A stretch of DNA of 64,000 nucleotides from positions 1 to 64,000 of the forward strand of contig NZ_LCZJ02000076.1 of assembly GCF_001012825.1 (NCBI RefSeq). The letters are read 5' to 3'. How positions within the stretch are numbered: the stretch's first letter is position 1; each line of letters opens with the position of its first letter. Of this stretch, positions 44,944 to 54,508 are shown piece by piece. Under the pieces are notes generated by a model, which searched no databases, was not told the DNA's origin, and worked only from the letters and a program-made list of their open reading frames with translations. Both the position numbers and the translations under genes were made by a program. Source of the DNA: Paenibacillus etheri (GTDB lineage: Bacteria; Bacillota; Bacilli; Paenibacillales; Paenibacillaceae).

Positions 44944-46527
44944 TTACTCTCTCTTGGCTAATCCTTCCTCACAAGGGAGGGTAACCCTAAAGGTTGTTCT
45001 CTCACCGAGGGTGCTGTTTACACTAATCTTGCCGTGATGTGCCTCGACGATAGACTTGGTAATAGAAAGGCCGAGTCCGGATCCACCGTATTTACGTGTG
45101 CGGGAGGAATCACTGCGGTAGAAGCGATCGAAGATATGTGGGATATGCTCTGCGGAGATCCCGCAGCCGTTGTCCCGCACCGTTAGAATTGCCTCATTTC
45201 CACTAGCATGTAAAGAGAGATGTATGGTGCCAGATTCTGCATCCGTATGCTGAACTGCATTGTGGAACAGATTTAGAATCACCTGCTTGATCTTATTGGG
45301 TTCATATTTACCATGGATGCCATACGAGATATCAAAAGTAACCTTGCGCTGATCCGCTAACAAGAGCAGATGCGGCTTCATTTCGGAAACCACCTCACCG
45401 AGCAGTAGATCCGTCATCCGCAATTGCGGGGCGCCATCCATCCGAGCGAGCAGCAGCAAATCTTCCACCAGCTTGTTGATCCGTTTCGATTCGCCATGCA
45501 TGCTACGCAATGAGTTGTATAACTGTTCTTTGTTGTCCGCAGCACCTCGCAGTAAGACCTCCAGAAAACCGTGGATCGAGGTCAGCGGCGTTCGCAGCTC
45601 ATGAGAAGCATCGGCAGCGAAGCGGCGCATTTGTTCCTTGGCTTCGCGTTCATTATGAAAGGATATTTCGAGACGCTCGAGCATACCATTGAATGAAAGA
45701 GCCAGCTTGTCGATTTCGGCCTGTCCTTGATTAATTGGAAACCGAATATCCAGATTACCGGCATTAATGATCTGGGCGGATTCTCCCATATTTGAAAGGG
45801 GGACCAGCGTCTTTCGAAGGGCAGGTAAGTATAGGGAAAAGCCAGCCAATAAAGCAATCACTGACAAACCTGCGTAGATCATCAATTGCTGTAAGATTAC
45901 ATCCGTAAGCGGTCCTGTATTCACACTCATTTGTAGCAGCAATCTAGTATTTCCAGGTCTATAGAGGTTCACGAATATGGCTAAATGTTCAGTGCCGTCT
46001 TCGGCCTCTATGAGTTTGTAGTTCCCTGTTGCTCTATCCGTGATATGAATGAGCAGATTATTGTATTGCTCGTTCGTTAATCTCGGCGCGGCTGAATCAG
46101 ATAAAGTCATTTGCTGCAAGTCCCTGAAGGTACCATCCGAGCTATAAATGGCGAGGGTCGTATGGGCATCCAGCAGGAGTGGACGCCTATTCTCACCCGT
46201 TCGTAGACCTTCTGGAATTTTATTCTCGCCGTCTCTTTCCCCCGGCAGATTACCACTATGCTCGGTGTTTCCTTCATTCGGAGTTGTAGTGTCTTCGTCA
46301 TAGGAATTGAAAAAGTTGAAAAACATCTCACGGGGAACAGAACGTATTTGCGCTTCCATAGACTTCGCTCTATTGCTATATATGATATCCCTCATGAGTA
46401 TATATTGTAATACTCCGATTAGCAGCAGCAATCCTGATAGAATGAGCAGCGAAATGGCTAGAAGCTGCTTGCGCAGGGAGCGTGAAGCAGGCAGCTTACG
46501 AAACCATTTAGAGATGCGCGTGCTCAT
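44944..46527 (-). CDS. Sensor histidine kinase (OmpR-system type)
   Basis: 527 residues. Membrane helix at about 20-42, an extracytoplasmic sensor region with an acidic, Asn/Glu-rich part (about 43-215), a second helix at about 217-238, and a HAMP domain. HisKA has FAADASHELRTPLTSIHGFLEVLL (phosphorylated His near residue 310), and the ATPase domain has HNAVQHTD, DNGCGI and YGGSGLGLSI. Its start overlaps the stop of the response regulator by four bases. Given the shared 17-bp motif, it probably governs the ykcBC-like pair as well as its own operon. Confidence 0.93.
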   Translation of the reverse strand: MSTRISKWFRKLPASRSLRKQLLAISLLILSGLLLLIGVLQYILMRDIIYSNRAKSMEAQIRSVPREMFFNFFNSYDEDTTTPNEGNTEHSGNLPGERDGENKIPEGLRTGENRRPLLLDAHTTLAIYSSDGTFRDLQQMTLSDSAAPRLTNEQYNNLLIHITDRATGNYKLIEAEDGTEHLAIFVNLYRPGNTRLLLQMSVNTGPLTDVILQQLMIYAGLSVIALLAGFSLYLPALRKTLVPLSNMGESAQIINAGNLDIRFPINQGQAEIDKLALSFNGMLERLEISFHNEREAKEQMRRFAADASHELRTPLTSIHGFLEVLLRGAADNKEQLYNSLRSMHGESKRINKLVEDLLLLARMDGAPQLRMTDLLLGEVVSEMKPHLLLLADQRKVTFDISYGIHGKYEPNKIKQVILNLFHNAVQHTDAESGTIHLSLHASGNEAILTVRDNGCGISAEHIPHIFDRFYRSDSSRTRKYGGSGLGLSITKSIVEAHHGKISVNSTLGERTTFRVTLPCEEGLAKRE

Positions 46528-47210
46528 AGATCCACCCGGTAGCCTGCTCCCCGCAGGGTACGGATAATACGGTGCTCCTTATCCCCGAGCTTCTCGCGAA
46601 GCGAACGGATATAGACCTCAACGATATTTTCCTCACCGCCAAAATCATAGCCCCACACCTTATCAAGAATCATGGGCTTACTTAGTACAAGGCCGTGATT
46701 AATAACGAGATACTGCAGTAACTCGTATTCTGTGGGGGAGAGTTCAAGCACTTCTTCCTTGAAGCGAATTTCTTTTCGGCGGCTGTCCATTCGGAATGGG
46801 CCGCAGCGCACCTCACCTAGCAGACCTGGAAACTGATTACGTAGCCGCGCTTGAATTCGGGCAAGCAATTCGTCGAAGCTGAAGGGCTTAACCATATAAT
46901 CGTCAGCGCCAATAGTGAGCCCCTTGACTCGATCGTCCACTTCATCCTTTGCAGTTAGCATAATGACGGCTATTTCCGTCTCTTCCGAGCGAAGGTAATG
47001 ACATAACTCGAATCCATCCATGCCGGGCATCATGACATCCAGGATGGCTACATGTGGCTTGAACTCAGCAGCAACCGAGATGGCTGTGATTCCGTCGGGT
47101 GCGGTTCTGACTTCAAATCCTTCGTTAAGGAGACCCAGCTCCAGAAATTGTAGTATATGAGGCTCATCATCTACGAGCAGTAGTCGAACGCCTTGAGCAG
47201 CTTTCATCAT
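46524..47210 (-). CDS. OmpR/PhoB-type response regulator
   Basis: 228 residues. Receiver domain 1-120 with LLLVDDEPHI, phospho-acceptor in VAILDVMMPGMDGFEL, and YMVKPFSFDELLARI. C-terminal winged helix (about 130-228) with LSPTEYELLQYLVINHG, VLSKPMILDKVWGYDFGGEENIVEVYIRSLR in part, and RTLRGAGYRVD. GGAGG lies five bases before the ATG at 47210; the next ATG (47207) is also possible. The kinase gene is coupled directly behind it. Confidence 0.95.
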   Translation of the reverse strand: MMKAAQGVRLLLVDDEPHILQFLELGLLNEGFEVRTAPDGITAISVAAEFKPHVAILDVMMPGMDGFELCHYLRSEETEIAVIMLTAKDEVDDRVKGLTIGADDYMVKPFSFDELLARIQARLRNQFPGLLGEVRCGPFRMDSRRKEIRFKEEVLELSPTEYELLQYLVINHGLVLSKPMILDKVWGYDFGGEENIVEVYIRSLREKLGDKEHRIIRTLRGAGYRVDL

Positions 47211-47669
47211 AGGTACCTCCAAATCAGTGATAGATAGCTACATTATGACATATTCGGTTGAATGTTTGCTGAAGATCCGTCCCTTTGCTATACGCTTAAA
47301 TAAGCCATTTGTTCTTTCATGATGATTCAAAGGGGTTCATTTAGTTATAAGTAATATTAATGTGTTTAATAACAAACAGGGTTAAAAATTCCGGATTTCC
47401 GAAAATGTGATAAAGGGTTTTGACGCCGGATATAGAACACTTTACAATAAGGATAATCTCCTGATTTTGGAGGGAGTTCCCCATTTTAGTTAGATCTTTC
47501 GATTGTATTACATTTCCTTCCACGTTTTTTTCAACTTTGTCCAACTTCCTATCAAGGCTCATTTCTATTAAGTGTATTTCTTGTTAATTCACTTCTTTCT
47601 GGAACTTCTGTTCATTCAACCTGTGCTTGCTGAATTTCATATTACCCATAAGTCAAGGGAGGCTTTTCC
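47211..47669. other. Intergenic region between the response regulator and glgC
   Basis: 459 bases, AT-rich. It holds the OmpR-type motif at 47257-47273 and should hold the divergent promoters. A 73-codon minus-strand frame (47341-47562) has no good ribosome site and no recognisable content, so I do not call a gene there. Nothing else was seen. Confidence 0.5.
47257..47273 (-). promoter_or_regulatory. Direct-repeat motif upstream of the response regulator (OmpR-type site, copy 2)
   Basis: On the minus strand TTCAGC-AAACA-TTCAAC, 16 of 17 positions identical to the motif upstream of the ykcB-like gene (40748-40764). It lies about 47 bases before the regulator start, followed by CATAAT as a possible -10. 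Confidence 0.6.
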
Positions 47670-48833
47670 ATGAAGAAAAAGGAAATGGTAGCCATGCTAT
47701 TGGCTGGAGGCCAAGGCAAAAGATTGAAAGGTTTAACCAAATCGCTTGCCAAGCCCGCTGTTTATTTTGGAGGGACCTATCGGATCATCGACTTCCCTTT
47801 AAGTAACTGCTCCAATTCAGGTATTGATACAGTGGGTGTGCTGACTCAATATGAGCCACTCATACTGCATTCTTACATCGGAGTAGGCAGTGATTGGGAT
47901 TTGAACCGTAAGAACGGTGGTGTATTCGTATTGCCGCCACATGAACGCGAGAATGGAAGTAGCTGGTATCGGGGAACGGCCGATGCGATTTATCGGAATC
48001 TTAAGTTTGTGGATCAGTTTGATCCAGAGCATGTTCTTATTCTGTCCGGTGATCACATTTATAAAATGGATTATCACGCTATGCTTCAATACCACAAGGA
48101 AAGAAACGCCGATTGCACGATTTCTGTCATTGACGTTCCGCTGGAGGAAGCCAGCCGATTTGGAATTTTGAATACGGAGGACGATCTGAAAATTTACGAA
48201 TTTGAGGAGAAGCCCCCTCAACCAAAAAGCACTTTAGCTTCTATGGGCGTGTATATTTTCAAATGGGAGATTCTCCGCAAGCATCTACTGGAGGACGGGG
48301 AGAATGTAGGTTCATCCCACGATTTCGGCAAGGATATCATTCCTTTAATGCTGGAGGACGGAAACTCCTTATTTGCGTACCCTTTTGAAGGATATTGGAG
48401 AGATGTAGGAACTATAACCAGTCTATGGGAAGCTAATATGGATTTGCTGAGCGATACCCCGCCACTTAATCTAAATGATCCCAGCTGGCGCATTTTTACA
48501 CGTAATCCAAATCAACCTGCCCAATATGTCGCCCCTGGGGCGAAAGTGTCAGGCTGCATTATTAATGAAGGCTGCATTGTGCACGGAGAAGTGAATCACT
48601 CGGTCCTCTTTTATGGTGTAGAGGTGGGTGAGGGCAGTGTAATTACGGACTCTGTGATTATGCCTAAGGTCAAGATTGGCAAGAACGTACGCATTCATAA
48701 AGCGATTATTAGTGAGAATACGGTAATCGACGATTATATGGAAATAGGCATCGAACGGGAGAATGAGAATGAAATTCTGCTGATCGACAATAAAAGCAAG
48801 AAGCGAAAATCAGTTGTAGCCAAAACCATATAA
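47670..48833 (+). CDS. glgC: GlgC, glucose-1-phosphate adenylyltransferase
   Basis: 387 residues. N-terminal nucleotidyltransferase domain with [50 protein letters not shown] and FEEKP; C-terminal left-handed beta-helix with [16 protein letters not shown] and [18 protein letters not shown]. It makes ADP-glucose for glycogen. GGGAGG precedes the ATG at seven bases. It starts the glgC-glgD-glgP run, and repeat copy 3 is inserted directly after its stop codon. Confidence 0.96.
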   Translation: MKKKEMVAMLLAGGQGKRLKGLTKSLAKPAVYFGGTYRIIDFPLSNCSNSGIDTVGVLTQYEPLILHSYIGVGSDWDLNRKNGGVFVLPPHERENGSSWYRGTADAIYRNLKFVDQFDPEHVLILSGDHIYKMDYHAMLQYHKERNADCTISVIDVPLEEASRFGILNTEDDLKIYEFEEKPPQPKSTLASMGVYIFKWEILRKHLLEDGENVGSSHDFGKDIIPLMLEDGNSLFAYPFEGYWRDVGTITSLWEANMDLLSDTPPLNLNDPSWRIFTRNPNQPAQYVAPGAKVSGCIINEGCIVHGEVNHSVLFYGVEVGEGSVITDSVIMPKVKIGKNVRIHKAIISENTVIDDYMEIGIERENENEILLIDNKSKKRKSVVAKTI

Positions 48834-48834
48834 T

Positions 48835-48935
48835 CAAGCTAAAACGCCTTCGGCGTCCTTCTAGGGACGGTACGCGTTTATGCGAGATTTATAAGGATAA
48901 AGTATATCGTGAAACTTATACTTTCTTATAAATGA
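48835..48935 (-). repeat. Two-hairpin intergenic repeat, copy 3 (inside the glg operon)
   Basis: Reverse-complement copy of the element at 32714-32812. The outer arms are ATTTATAAG/CTTATAAAT here and AAATATAAG/CTTATATTT in copy 1, so paired bases changed together. The second hairpin is ACCGTCCCTAG with AAGGACGCC and GGCGTTTT. It fills most of the gap between glgC and glgD. Confidence 0.85.
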
Positions 48936-48955
48936 TAAGAGGACGGTGGATTCCG

Positions 48956-50059
48956 ATGAAGCAACTCATGGGTGTAATTAATCTGGATCATGAACTCGAC
49001 AAACTAAATGAACTCACTTATTTCCGCTGTGGTGCAGCCGTACCTTTTGCCAGTCGTTATCGGTTGATTGATTTCGTGCTTTCTAATATGATGCGTGCAG
49101 ACCTGGAGAGCGTTGGCCTGTTTGTCCGCCGTAAATACCGTTCGCTAATGGACCATTTAGGTGACGGGAAATCCTGGGATATGAACCGCAAGCATGGGGG
49201 GTTATTCATTTTGCCTCCAGACTGGAACGATCCAACGGATACTTCTCTCGGGGACTTACAGCATTATCATAACAATCTGGATCTTTTTAAACGGGGATCT
49301 GCTAAATATATCGTGTTTTCCGGCAGCCAGCATATCAATACGATCGATCTTCAGGATTTGTACAGCTATCATCTGGAGAAGGGTGCCGACGTTACAGTAG
49401 TGTATAAAAAGATTGAAGAACTACAGCCAGAGCATGATCTATGCCAGCGTATTGAAGTAGACGAAGAGAATAAGGTGACCAATATCCATCATGAGAAGGA
49501 CCATCCTAATTTATACTTGGATATCTTCATTATGGAGAAGAAACTGTTCTTGGAGCAGGTGGAGCATTGCATTGCGCATGGAGAGAGTTATTTTTTCCGT
49601 GATGTGATTCAGAAGAACCGACACAAATTTAATATCGCCGCATACGAATATCATGGCTATCATGCCGTCATTAATTCATTAGAGAGTTATTATAAGAACA
49701 GTTTGGAACTGCTCCAGCAGGAGAATTACTTCAGTTTGTTCAAAGAAAGCCCGGTACAGACGAAGATTAAATATGAGGCTCCAACCCGATATTTGGAGAG
49801 TGCGAATGTCAGCAATTCTCTGGTGGCTAATGGCTGCATTATAGGTGGAACGGTGGAGAATAGCGTGATCTTTCGGGGGGTACAGATACGTAAGGGAGCG
49901 AAAATCATCAACTCAGTAATTATGCAAAAGTGCGTCATCGAAGAGAATGCGGTCATTGAGAATGTAATTATGGATAAAGACGTACATTTGAGTAAGAATC
50001 GAATTCTTGTTGGAGATAGTAAACGTCCATTCGTCATCGCCAAGAGCAGCAAGATCTAA
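48956..50059 (+). CDS. glgD: GlgD, ADP-glucose pyrophosphorylase-like regulatory subunit
   Basis: 367 residues. It resembles GlgC in both domains but lacks the GGxGxRL nucleotide motif at the N-terminus (reads MKQLMGVINLDHELDKL), as in GlgD proteins, which are thought to be non-catalytic partners of GlgC. SNSLVANGCIIGGTVENSVI forms the beta-helix part. The ATG at 48956 has GGTGG at about six bases. It follows glgC after repeat copy 3. Confidence 0.93.
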   Translation: MKQLMGVINLDHELDKLNELTYFRCGAAVPFASRYRLIDFVLSNMMRADLESVGLFVRRKYRSLMDHLGDGKSWDMNRKHGGLFILPPDWNDPTDTSLGDLQHYHNNLDLFKRGSAKYIVFSGSQHINTIDLQDLYSYHLEKGADVTVVYKKIEELQPEHDLCQRIEVDEENKVTNIHHEKDHPNLYLDIFIMEKKLFLEQVEHCIAHGESYFFRDVIQKNRHKFNIAAYEYHGYHAVINSLESYYKNSLELLQQENYFSLFKESPVQTKIKYEAPTRYLESANVSNSLVANGCIIGGTVENSVIFRGVQIRKGAKIINSVIMQKCVIEENAVIENVIMDKDVHLSKNRILVGDSKRPFVIAKSSKI

Positions 50060-50155
50060 CGACTGGATTAGATGAATTGAGCAGTATAACCTATCTGATC
50101 TAATGGCACAGTCTGCTGCACTTCTAAAAAAAGCATTTGTCAGGAGGACCTACTG

Positions 50156-52588
50156 TTGTTTAACGATAAAGAATCTTTCAAACAGGTATTCCGTGAGACC
50201 CTCATCGGTAAATTAGGTAAACCACTTGAGGAGGCCTCGAATGCCGATGTCTATAAAATACTGGGTAACATGATTCGTGAGAACGCTGGAAAAAATTGGG
50301 CAGAGACCAACCAGAAGTATAAGGTCGATAAAGATAAGCAGGTTTACTATTTTTCAATGGAGTTCTTGATCGGCAGGCTTCTGGGGAACAATCTGCTGAA
50401 TATGGGCGTGCTGGAAGTAGTGCGTGAGGGCTTAGCTGATCTTGGCTTCTGTTTGCAGGATATAGAGGAGGAGGAATCGGACGCTGGGTTAGGGAATGGA
50501 GGTCTCGGTCGTTTGGCCGCCTGCTTCCTGGACTCACTCGCTTCTCTGCAATATGCGGGACATGGCTGCGGCATACGGTATAAATATGGCCTGTTCGAGC
50601 AGAAGATCGTTGATGGGTATCAAGTGGAACTGCCTGATTACTGGCTGCAGAATGATAATGTATGGGAAGTGCGCCGCGAAGATAAGCAGGTAGAAGTTAG
50701 GTTCTGGGGGGCTATTGAGACCCGCGAAGAGAACGGACGACTCGTATTCGATCATACGCAATATGAGGCTGTTCGTGCAGTACCTTACGATGTCCCTATC
50801 ATTGGTGCAGATCGCCGGCATGTGAATACACTGCGTAACTGGAGTGCAGAATCTATCACCCAGCCCTCTAGAACCTTTGGTTCTTTTGCCGGGACGGATT
50901 ATCATAAGTTTCTGGAGTATAAGCGTTCTGTAGAATCCATTTCGGAGTTCCTATATCCAGATGACTCTCAATACGAAGGCAAGCTGCTTCGCCTGAAGCA
51001 GCAGTATTTCCTCTGTAGCGCGGGGCTGCAAAGTATTCTGCGGACCTACAACAAGCTTGCGCTACCTATAGAATTGCTGCCAGACAAGGTAGCTCTTCAT
51101 ATTAATGATACACATCCAACGTTGTTGATTCCTGAATTGATGAGGATTCTGATGGATGTACATGGTTTAGGATGGGATGAGGCATGGAGTATCACGACTC
51201 GTATGGTCTCTTATACCAATCACACCATTCTGAGCGAAGCGCTTGAGAAATGGCCTATTCAAATGGTTAGGGAGCTGCTGCCACGTATTTTTCTCATCAT
51301 TGAAGAGATTAATGCCCGCTTCTGTGGCGAGCTCATGAGTCGTTATCCAGGTGATCAGAATCGAATTGAACAAATGGCAATTATTCATGAGGATCAGGTT
51401 CGGATGGCTCATCTGGCGATTGTAGCTAGCCATAGTGTCAATGGAGTGGCGGCGCTGCATACAGAAATATTAATGAAGCGCGAAATGCGACTTTTTAATG
51501 AAATGTATCCACACCGTTTCAATAATAAGACGAACGGAATTACTCATCGGCGATGGTTACTGCATGCCAATCCAGATCTGGCTAATTTGATCAATCAATC
51601 GATAGGGACCCGTTGGGTGAGCCATCCTCAAGAAATGATTGGCTTAATTAAATATTGTGAGGATGCTTCCTTCCAGGAACAAGTAGCCAGTATTAAGCGC
51701 CAGAATAAGCTTCGTCTTGCAGAGTACATCTACAGTAAGCATTCAGTACATGTCGATCCGGACTCTATCTTTGATGTACAGGTGAAACGTCTGCATGCCT
51801 ACAAGCGTCAGTTGCTTAATATTTTGCATATCCTGCATTTGTACAATCAAATCAAAGATAATCCTTCGATGGATATGGTCCCACGCACGTTTATATTTGG
51901 AGCAAAGGCAGCGCCAAGTTATCATCTGGCGAAGCGGATTATCAAATTGATTAATACAGTTGCGGAGGTAGTCAATAAAGATCCGGATGTTAAAGGGAAG
52001 ATTCGTATCTTTTTCCTTGAAAATTATTCGGTATCCCTAGCAGAAAAGATCATTCCTGCAGCGGACATCAGTGAGCAGATTTCTACAGCCAGCAAAGAAG
52101 CATCCGGTACCGGGAATATGAAGTTTATGATGAACGGTGCATTGACGGTAGGGACGATGGATGGCGCAAATGTGGAAATGCATGAAATGGTAGGAGACAA
52201 CAATATGTTCCTGTTCGGACTTCGTGCTGAGCAGGTCATGGATTACTACCAGCATGGTGGTTACCATGCGCGTGATATTTACAACGGGGATAGTCGTGTG
52301 AAAGAAGTGCTGGATCAGTTAATCAAACCAGGACCTATATGTTGTCACGCTACGGAGTTTGAGAGCATTTTCCACTCTCTTCTGGATAATAATGATGAGT
52401 TTTTTGTGCTGAAGGATTTCGCTAGTTACGTTGAGACGCATGTCGAAATTGATCGGGCATATCGCAACCGGCAAGAATGGCTGAAGAAGTCCATTATTAA
52501 TATTGGTCATTCCGGTAAATTCTCCAGTGATAACACAATTAGTCGCTATGCAGCTGAAATTTGGAACATTAGTCCAGTTCGATTGTAG
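50156..52588 (+). CDS. glgP: GlgP, glycogen/alpha-glucan phosphorylase
   Basis: 810 residues, full length. YYFSMEFLIGRLLGNNL near residue 63, GNGGLGRLAACFLDSLAS near residue 112, and the pyridoxal-phosphate Lys in ASGTGNMKFMMNGALTVGT near residue 655. It releases glucose-1-phosphate from glycogen. The start must be TTG at 50156: AGGAGG lies eight bases upstream. It is the last gene of the local glg run; glgA and glgB are not in this window. Confidence 0.96.
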   Translation: MFNDKESFKQVFRETLIGKLGKPLEEASNADVYKILGNMIRENAGKNWAETNQKYKVDKDKQVYYFSMEFLIGRLLGNNLLNMGVLEVVREGLADLGFCLQDIEEEESDAGLGNGGLGRLAACFLDSLASLQYAGHGCGIRYKYGLFEQKIVDGYQVELPDYWLQNDNVWEVRREDKQVEVRFWGAIETREENGRLVFDHTQYEAVRAVPYDVPIIGADRRHVNTLRNWSAESITQPSRTFGSFAGTDYHKFLEYKRSVESISEFLYPDDSQYEGKLLRLKQQYFLCSAGLQSILRTYNKLALPIELLPDKVALHINDTHPTLLIPELMRILMDVHGLGWDEAWSITTRMVSYTNHTILSEALEKWPIQMVRELLPRIFLIIEEINARFCGELMSRYPGDQNRIEQMAIIHEDQVRMAHLAIVASHSVNGVAALHTEILMKREMRLFNEMYPHRFNNKTNGITHRRWLLHANPDLANLINQSIGTRWVSHPQEMIGLIKYCEDASFQEQVASIKRQNKLRLAEYIYSKHSVHVDPDSIFDVQVKRLHAYKRQLLNILHILHLYNQIKDNPSMDMVPRTFIFGAKAAPSYHLAKRIIKLINTVAEVVNKDPDVKGKIRIFFLENYSVSLAEKIIPAADISEQISTASKEASGTGNMKFMMNGALTVGTMDGANVEMHEMVGDNNMFLFGLRAEQVMDYYQHGGYHARDIYNGDSRVKEVLDQLIKPGPICCHATEFESIFHSLLDNNDEFFVLKDFASYVETHVEIDRAYRNRQEWLKKSIINIGHSGKFSSDNTISRYAAEIWNISPVRL

Positions 52589-52601
52589 AATCAACATAAA
52601 T

Positions 52602-52649
52602 AGGCTGTCTTATAAGTAGGTAACCTCTACAAATAAGACAGCTTTTTTT
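52602..52649 (+). terminator. Rho-independent terminator after glgP
   Basis: AGGCTGTCTTAT pairs with ATAAGACAGCTT around an inner GTAGG/CCTCTAC stem and is followed by a long T-run. Confidence 0.88.
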
Positions 52650-52671
52650 ATGATATAAAACGAAGGGATTT

Positions 52672-53151
52672 TTAGATAGCTTCCGATACTAAAGCTGCGA
52701 ACCGCTCCAGAAATCGGCGTTCTTCATCATCAAAGCGATCCTTGAGCGGACTGTCGATATCAAGTACGCCAAGCAAGCGATCATCCTTTATTAAAGGAAC
52801 AACAATCTCGCTGTTTGAGGCTGCATCACAGGCAATATGACCTGGGAATGCATGCACATCTCCTACTGCAAGTGTGCGCCGCTCTGCTGCTGCCGTTCCG
52901 CACACTCCGCGAGATAGCGGAATTCGAATGCATGCAGGGAGGCCTTGAAAAGGTCCAAGTACTAGCTCCTTGCCGTCAAATAAATAAAAACCAGCCCAAT
53001 TCGTATCCGGCAGCGCGTGTTTAAGTAGTGCCGAAGCATTAGCCAGATTGGCTGTAGCACTTGGTTCGTCCTTCATCAATGCTTCGAGTTGGATTAGAAC
53101 CGCTTCAAACTGCTCGCTGCGCGTTCCATCATATGGCATAGCTTGAAACAT
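52672..53151 (-). CDS. msrC: Free methionine-(R)-sulfoxide reductase (GAF-domain type)
   Basis: 159 residues, one GAF domain. The three Cys that mark fRMsr are present: CIRIPL near residue 83, GVCGTAA near residue 93 and HIACDAASNSEIVVPL near residue 117. NWAGFYLFDGKELVLGPFQG is also typical. It repairs free oxidised methionine with thioredoxin or another thiol donor. GAAGGTGATG precedes the ATG. Confidence 0.9.
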   Translation of the reverse strand: MFQAMPYDGTRSEQFEAVLIQLEALMKDEPSATANLANASALLKHALPDTNWAGFYLFDGKELVLGPFQGLPACIRIPLSRGVCGTAAAERRTLAVGDVHAFPGHIACDAASNSEIVVPLIKDDRLLGVLDIDSPLKDRFDDEERRFLERFAALVSEAI

Positions 53152-53377
53152 GAAGCATCACCTTCCTGTACTTTAAAGTCAATATGAAACCATAACTGTA
53201 ACTAACAACATAGTACAGCTATGCCGGGTACGTCAAGACACAACATTCTTTTGTAATATCTTGGAATTAGTTATAATCTTCACTGAAACGCTGACCTTGT
53301 GATGATGTTTCCGATGAAGTGTCATAGGGTAATGCAAGAGTAAATACCGAAGGCTTTGTAGCCAGAAGGAGTGGGAT

Positions 53378-53650
53378 ATGCGCGCTGATGTACAGAACTT
53401 GTTCATAGGAATTCACATGCTTTATTCTGCCCATGATAAAGATGTGACGATCTCGGAGATGCTGCTCGGACTGGAAGACATGGGGTATCGTGTAGGAGAA
53501 CGCGAAGTGAAACAGGAATTGGAAAAGCTGACGCTGGACAACTTTCTGACTGCACATAGTGAAGGGTACAGTATTACTGGCACGGGTATTGAAGAGTTTA
53601 AGGATATTCGAGCCAAACTTCAGGTGTTGTGTAGTGAAGTCGTGAATTGA
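53378..53650 (+). CDS. Small conserved-looking protein, winged-helix-like
   Basis: 90 residues; no family named with confidence. The pattern of three helices and a short beta-type turn (NLFIGIHMLYSAHDKD, ISEMLLGLEDMGYRVGEREV, then LTLDNFLTAHSEGYSITGTG) fits a small winged-helix fold, perhaps a DNA-binding or spore-related protein. AGAAGGAG lies before the ATG. A terminator follows at 53692-53733. Confidence 0.7.
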   Translation: MRADVQNLFIGIHMLYSAHDKDVTISEMLLGLEDMGYRVGEREVKQELEKLTLDNFLTAHSEGYSITGTGIEEFKDIRAKLQVLCSEVVN

Positions 53651-53691
53651 CGGAGTGGAATCATTAATAGGTTAGGTTATTAAAAAGCGTT

Positions 53692-53733
53692 TGGATCAAG
53701 TGGTGAGTGTGCCGCCTGATCCAGACGTTTTTT
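53692..53733 (+). terminator. Rho-independent terminator
   Basis: GCGTTTGGATCA pairs with TGATCCAGACGT (a G-U pair and small bulge) and is followed by TTTTT. Confidence 0.8.
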
Positions 53734-53734
53734 A

Positions 53735-53833
53735 AAATATAGGAAAGTATAAGTTTCAAGCTATACATTATCCTTATATTTCTCGCATAAACGCTAACCG
53801 TCCTTATGGGGACACCAAAGGCGTTTTTGCTTG
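53735..53833 (+). repeat. Two-hairpin intergenic repeat, copy 2
   Basis: Same order as copy 1 (32714-32812): AAATATAGG arm, AGTATAAGTTTCA loop, TATACATTATCC, CTTATATTTCTCGC, then a second hairpin with CGTCC and GGGGACACC and the ending GGCGTTTTTGCTTG. It lies right behind a terminator, as copy 1 does. Confidence 0.85.
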
Positions 53834-53923
53834 CATGTAAGATGTTAAAGAAATTAGAACTTTTAGCTTAAGGATATACTCTTGATTGATGTATAATTGA
53901 TAAGTTGAAGGGGGAGCGGCGAA

Positions 53924-54484
53924 TTGTATTTATGCAATGGAGTGACACCTATACTGATCGGTAGAAGATTAAGATTATGTGCTATGACTACTGAACATGC
54001 TTCAGCGTTATTTCAGGTCTGGTCTCATCCGGAAGTTGCTCACTGGCTGGGTGCACCGGCATTATCCTCTATAGAAGAGACGAAGCAGCTTATCGATCTT
54101 CTATCACAGATGGCTCAGGAAGAGGAGAGTTTACGTTGGAGTATTATTGGACCCGGGGAGGAAGTCATAGGTAGCTGTGGATATAACCATTGGCAGCTTC
54201 AGGGAGCTTACCGTGGTGAGATAGGTTGTGATCTGTCACCTGCCTTTTGGGGGCATGGATATATGAAAGAAGCACTTGGGCTTGTATTTGATTTTGGCTT
54301 CAATATTATGGGCTTGAATCGGATAGAAGCGCTCTGTCATCCTGATAATATACGTGCGGAGAGGCTGGTTTATACGCTTGGATTTCAGAAGGAAGGCGTA
54401 TTGCGTCAATATAAGCAGGTTGCTTCCGGCTTTCAGGATGCTACTCTCCATGCTCTACTGCGCGAGGAGTGGCAATCTACTTAA
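53924..54484 (+). CDS. GNAT-family N-acetyltransferase (RimJ/RimL type)
   Basis: 186 residues starting at TTG (53924), with GGGGGAG seven bases upstream. RimJ-like segments: LIGRRLRLCAMTTEHA, WSIIGPGEEVIGSCGYNHW, EIGCDLSPAFWGHGYMKEAL (acetyl-CoA motif A) and NRIEALCHPDNIRAERL. The acetylated target is unknown. The MFS gene starts 24 bases after it, so the two may be co-expressed. Confidence 0.9.
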   Translation: MYLCNGVTPILIGRRLRLCAMTTEHASALFQVWSHPEVAHWLGAPALSSIEETKQLIDLLSQMAQEEESLRWSIIGPGEEVIGSCGYNHWQLQGAYRGEIGCDLSPAFWGHGYMKEALGLVFDFGFNIMGLNRIEALCHPDNIRAERLVYTLGFQKEGVLRQYKQVASGFQDATLHALLREEWQST

Positions 54485-54508
54485 TACATAAAGAGAGGGT
54501 TTGGAACA

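Noticed and set aside
47341-47562. 73-codon minus-strand open frame between the response regulator and glgC
   Set aside because: No ribosome site, low-complexity AT-rich composition and no recognisable sequence; treated as intergenic.
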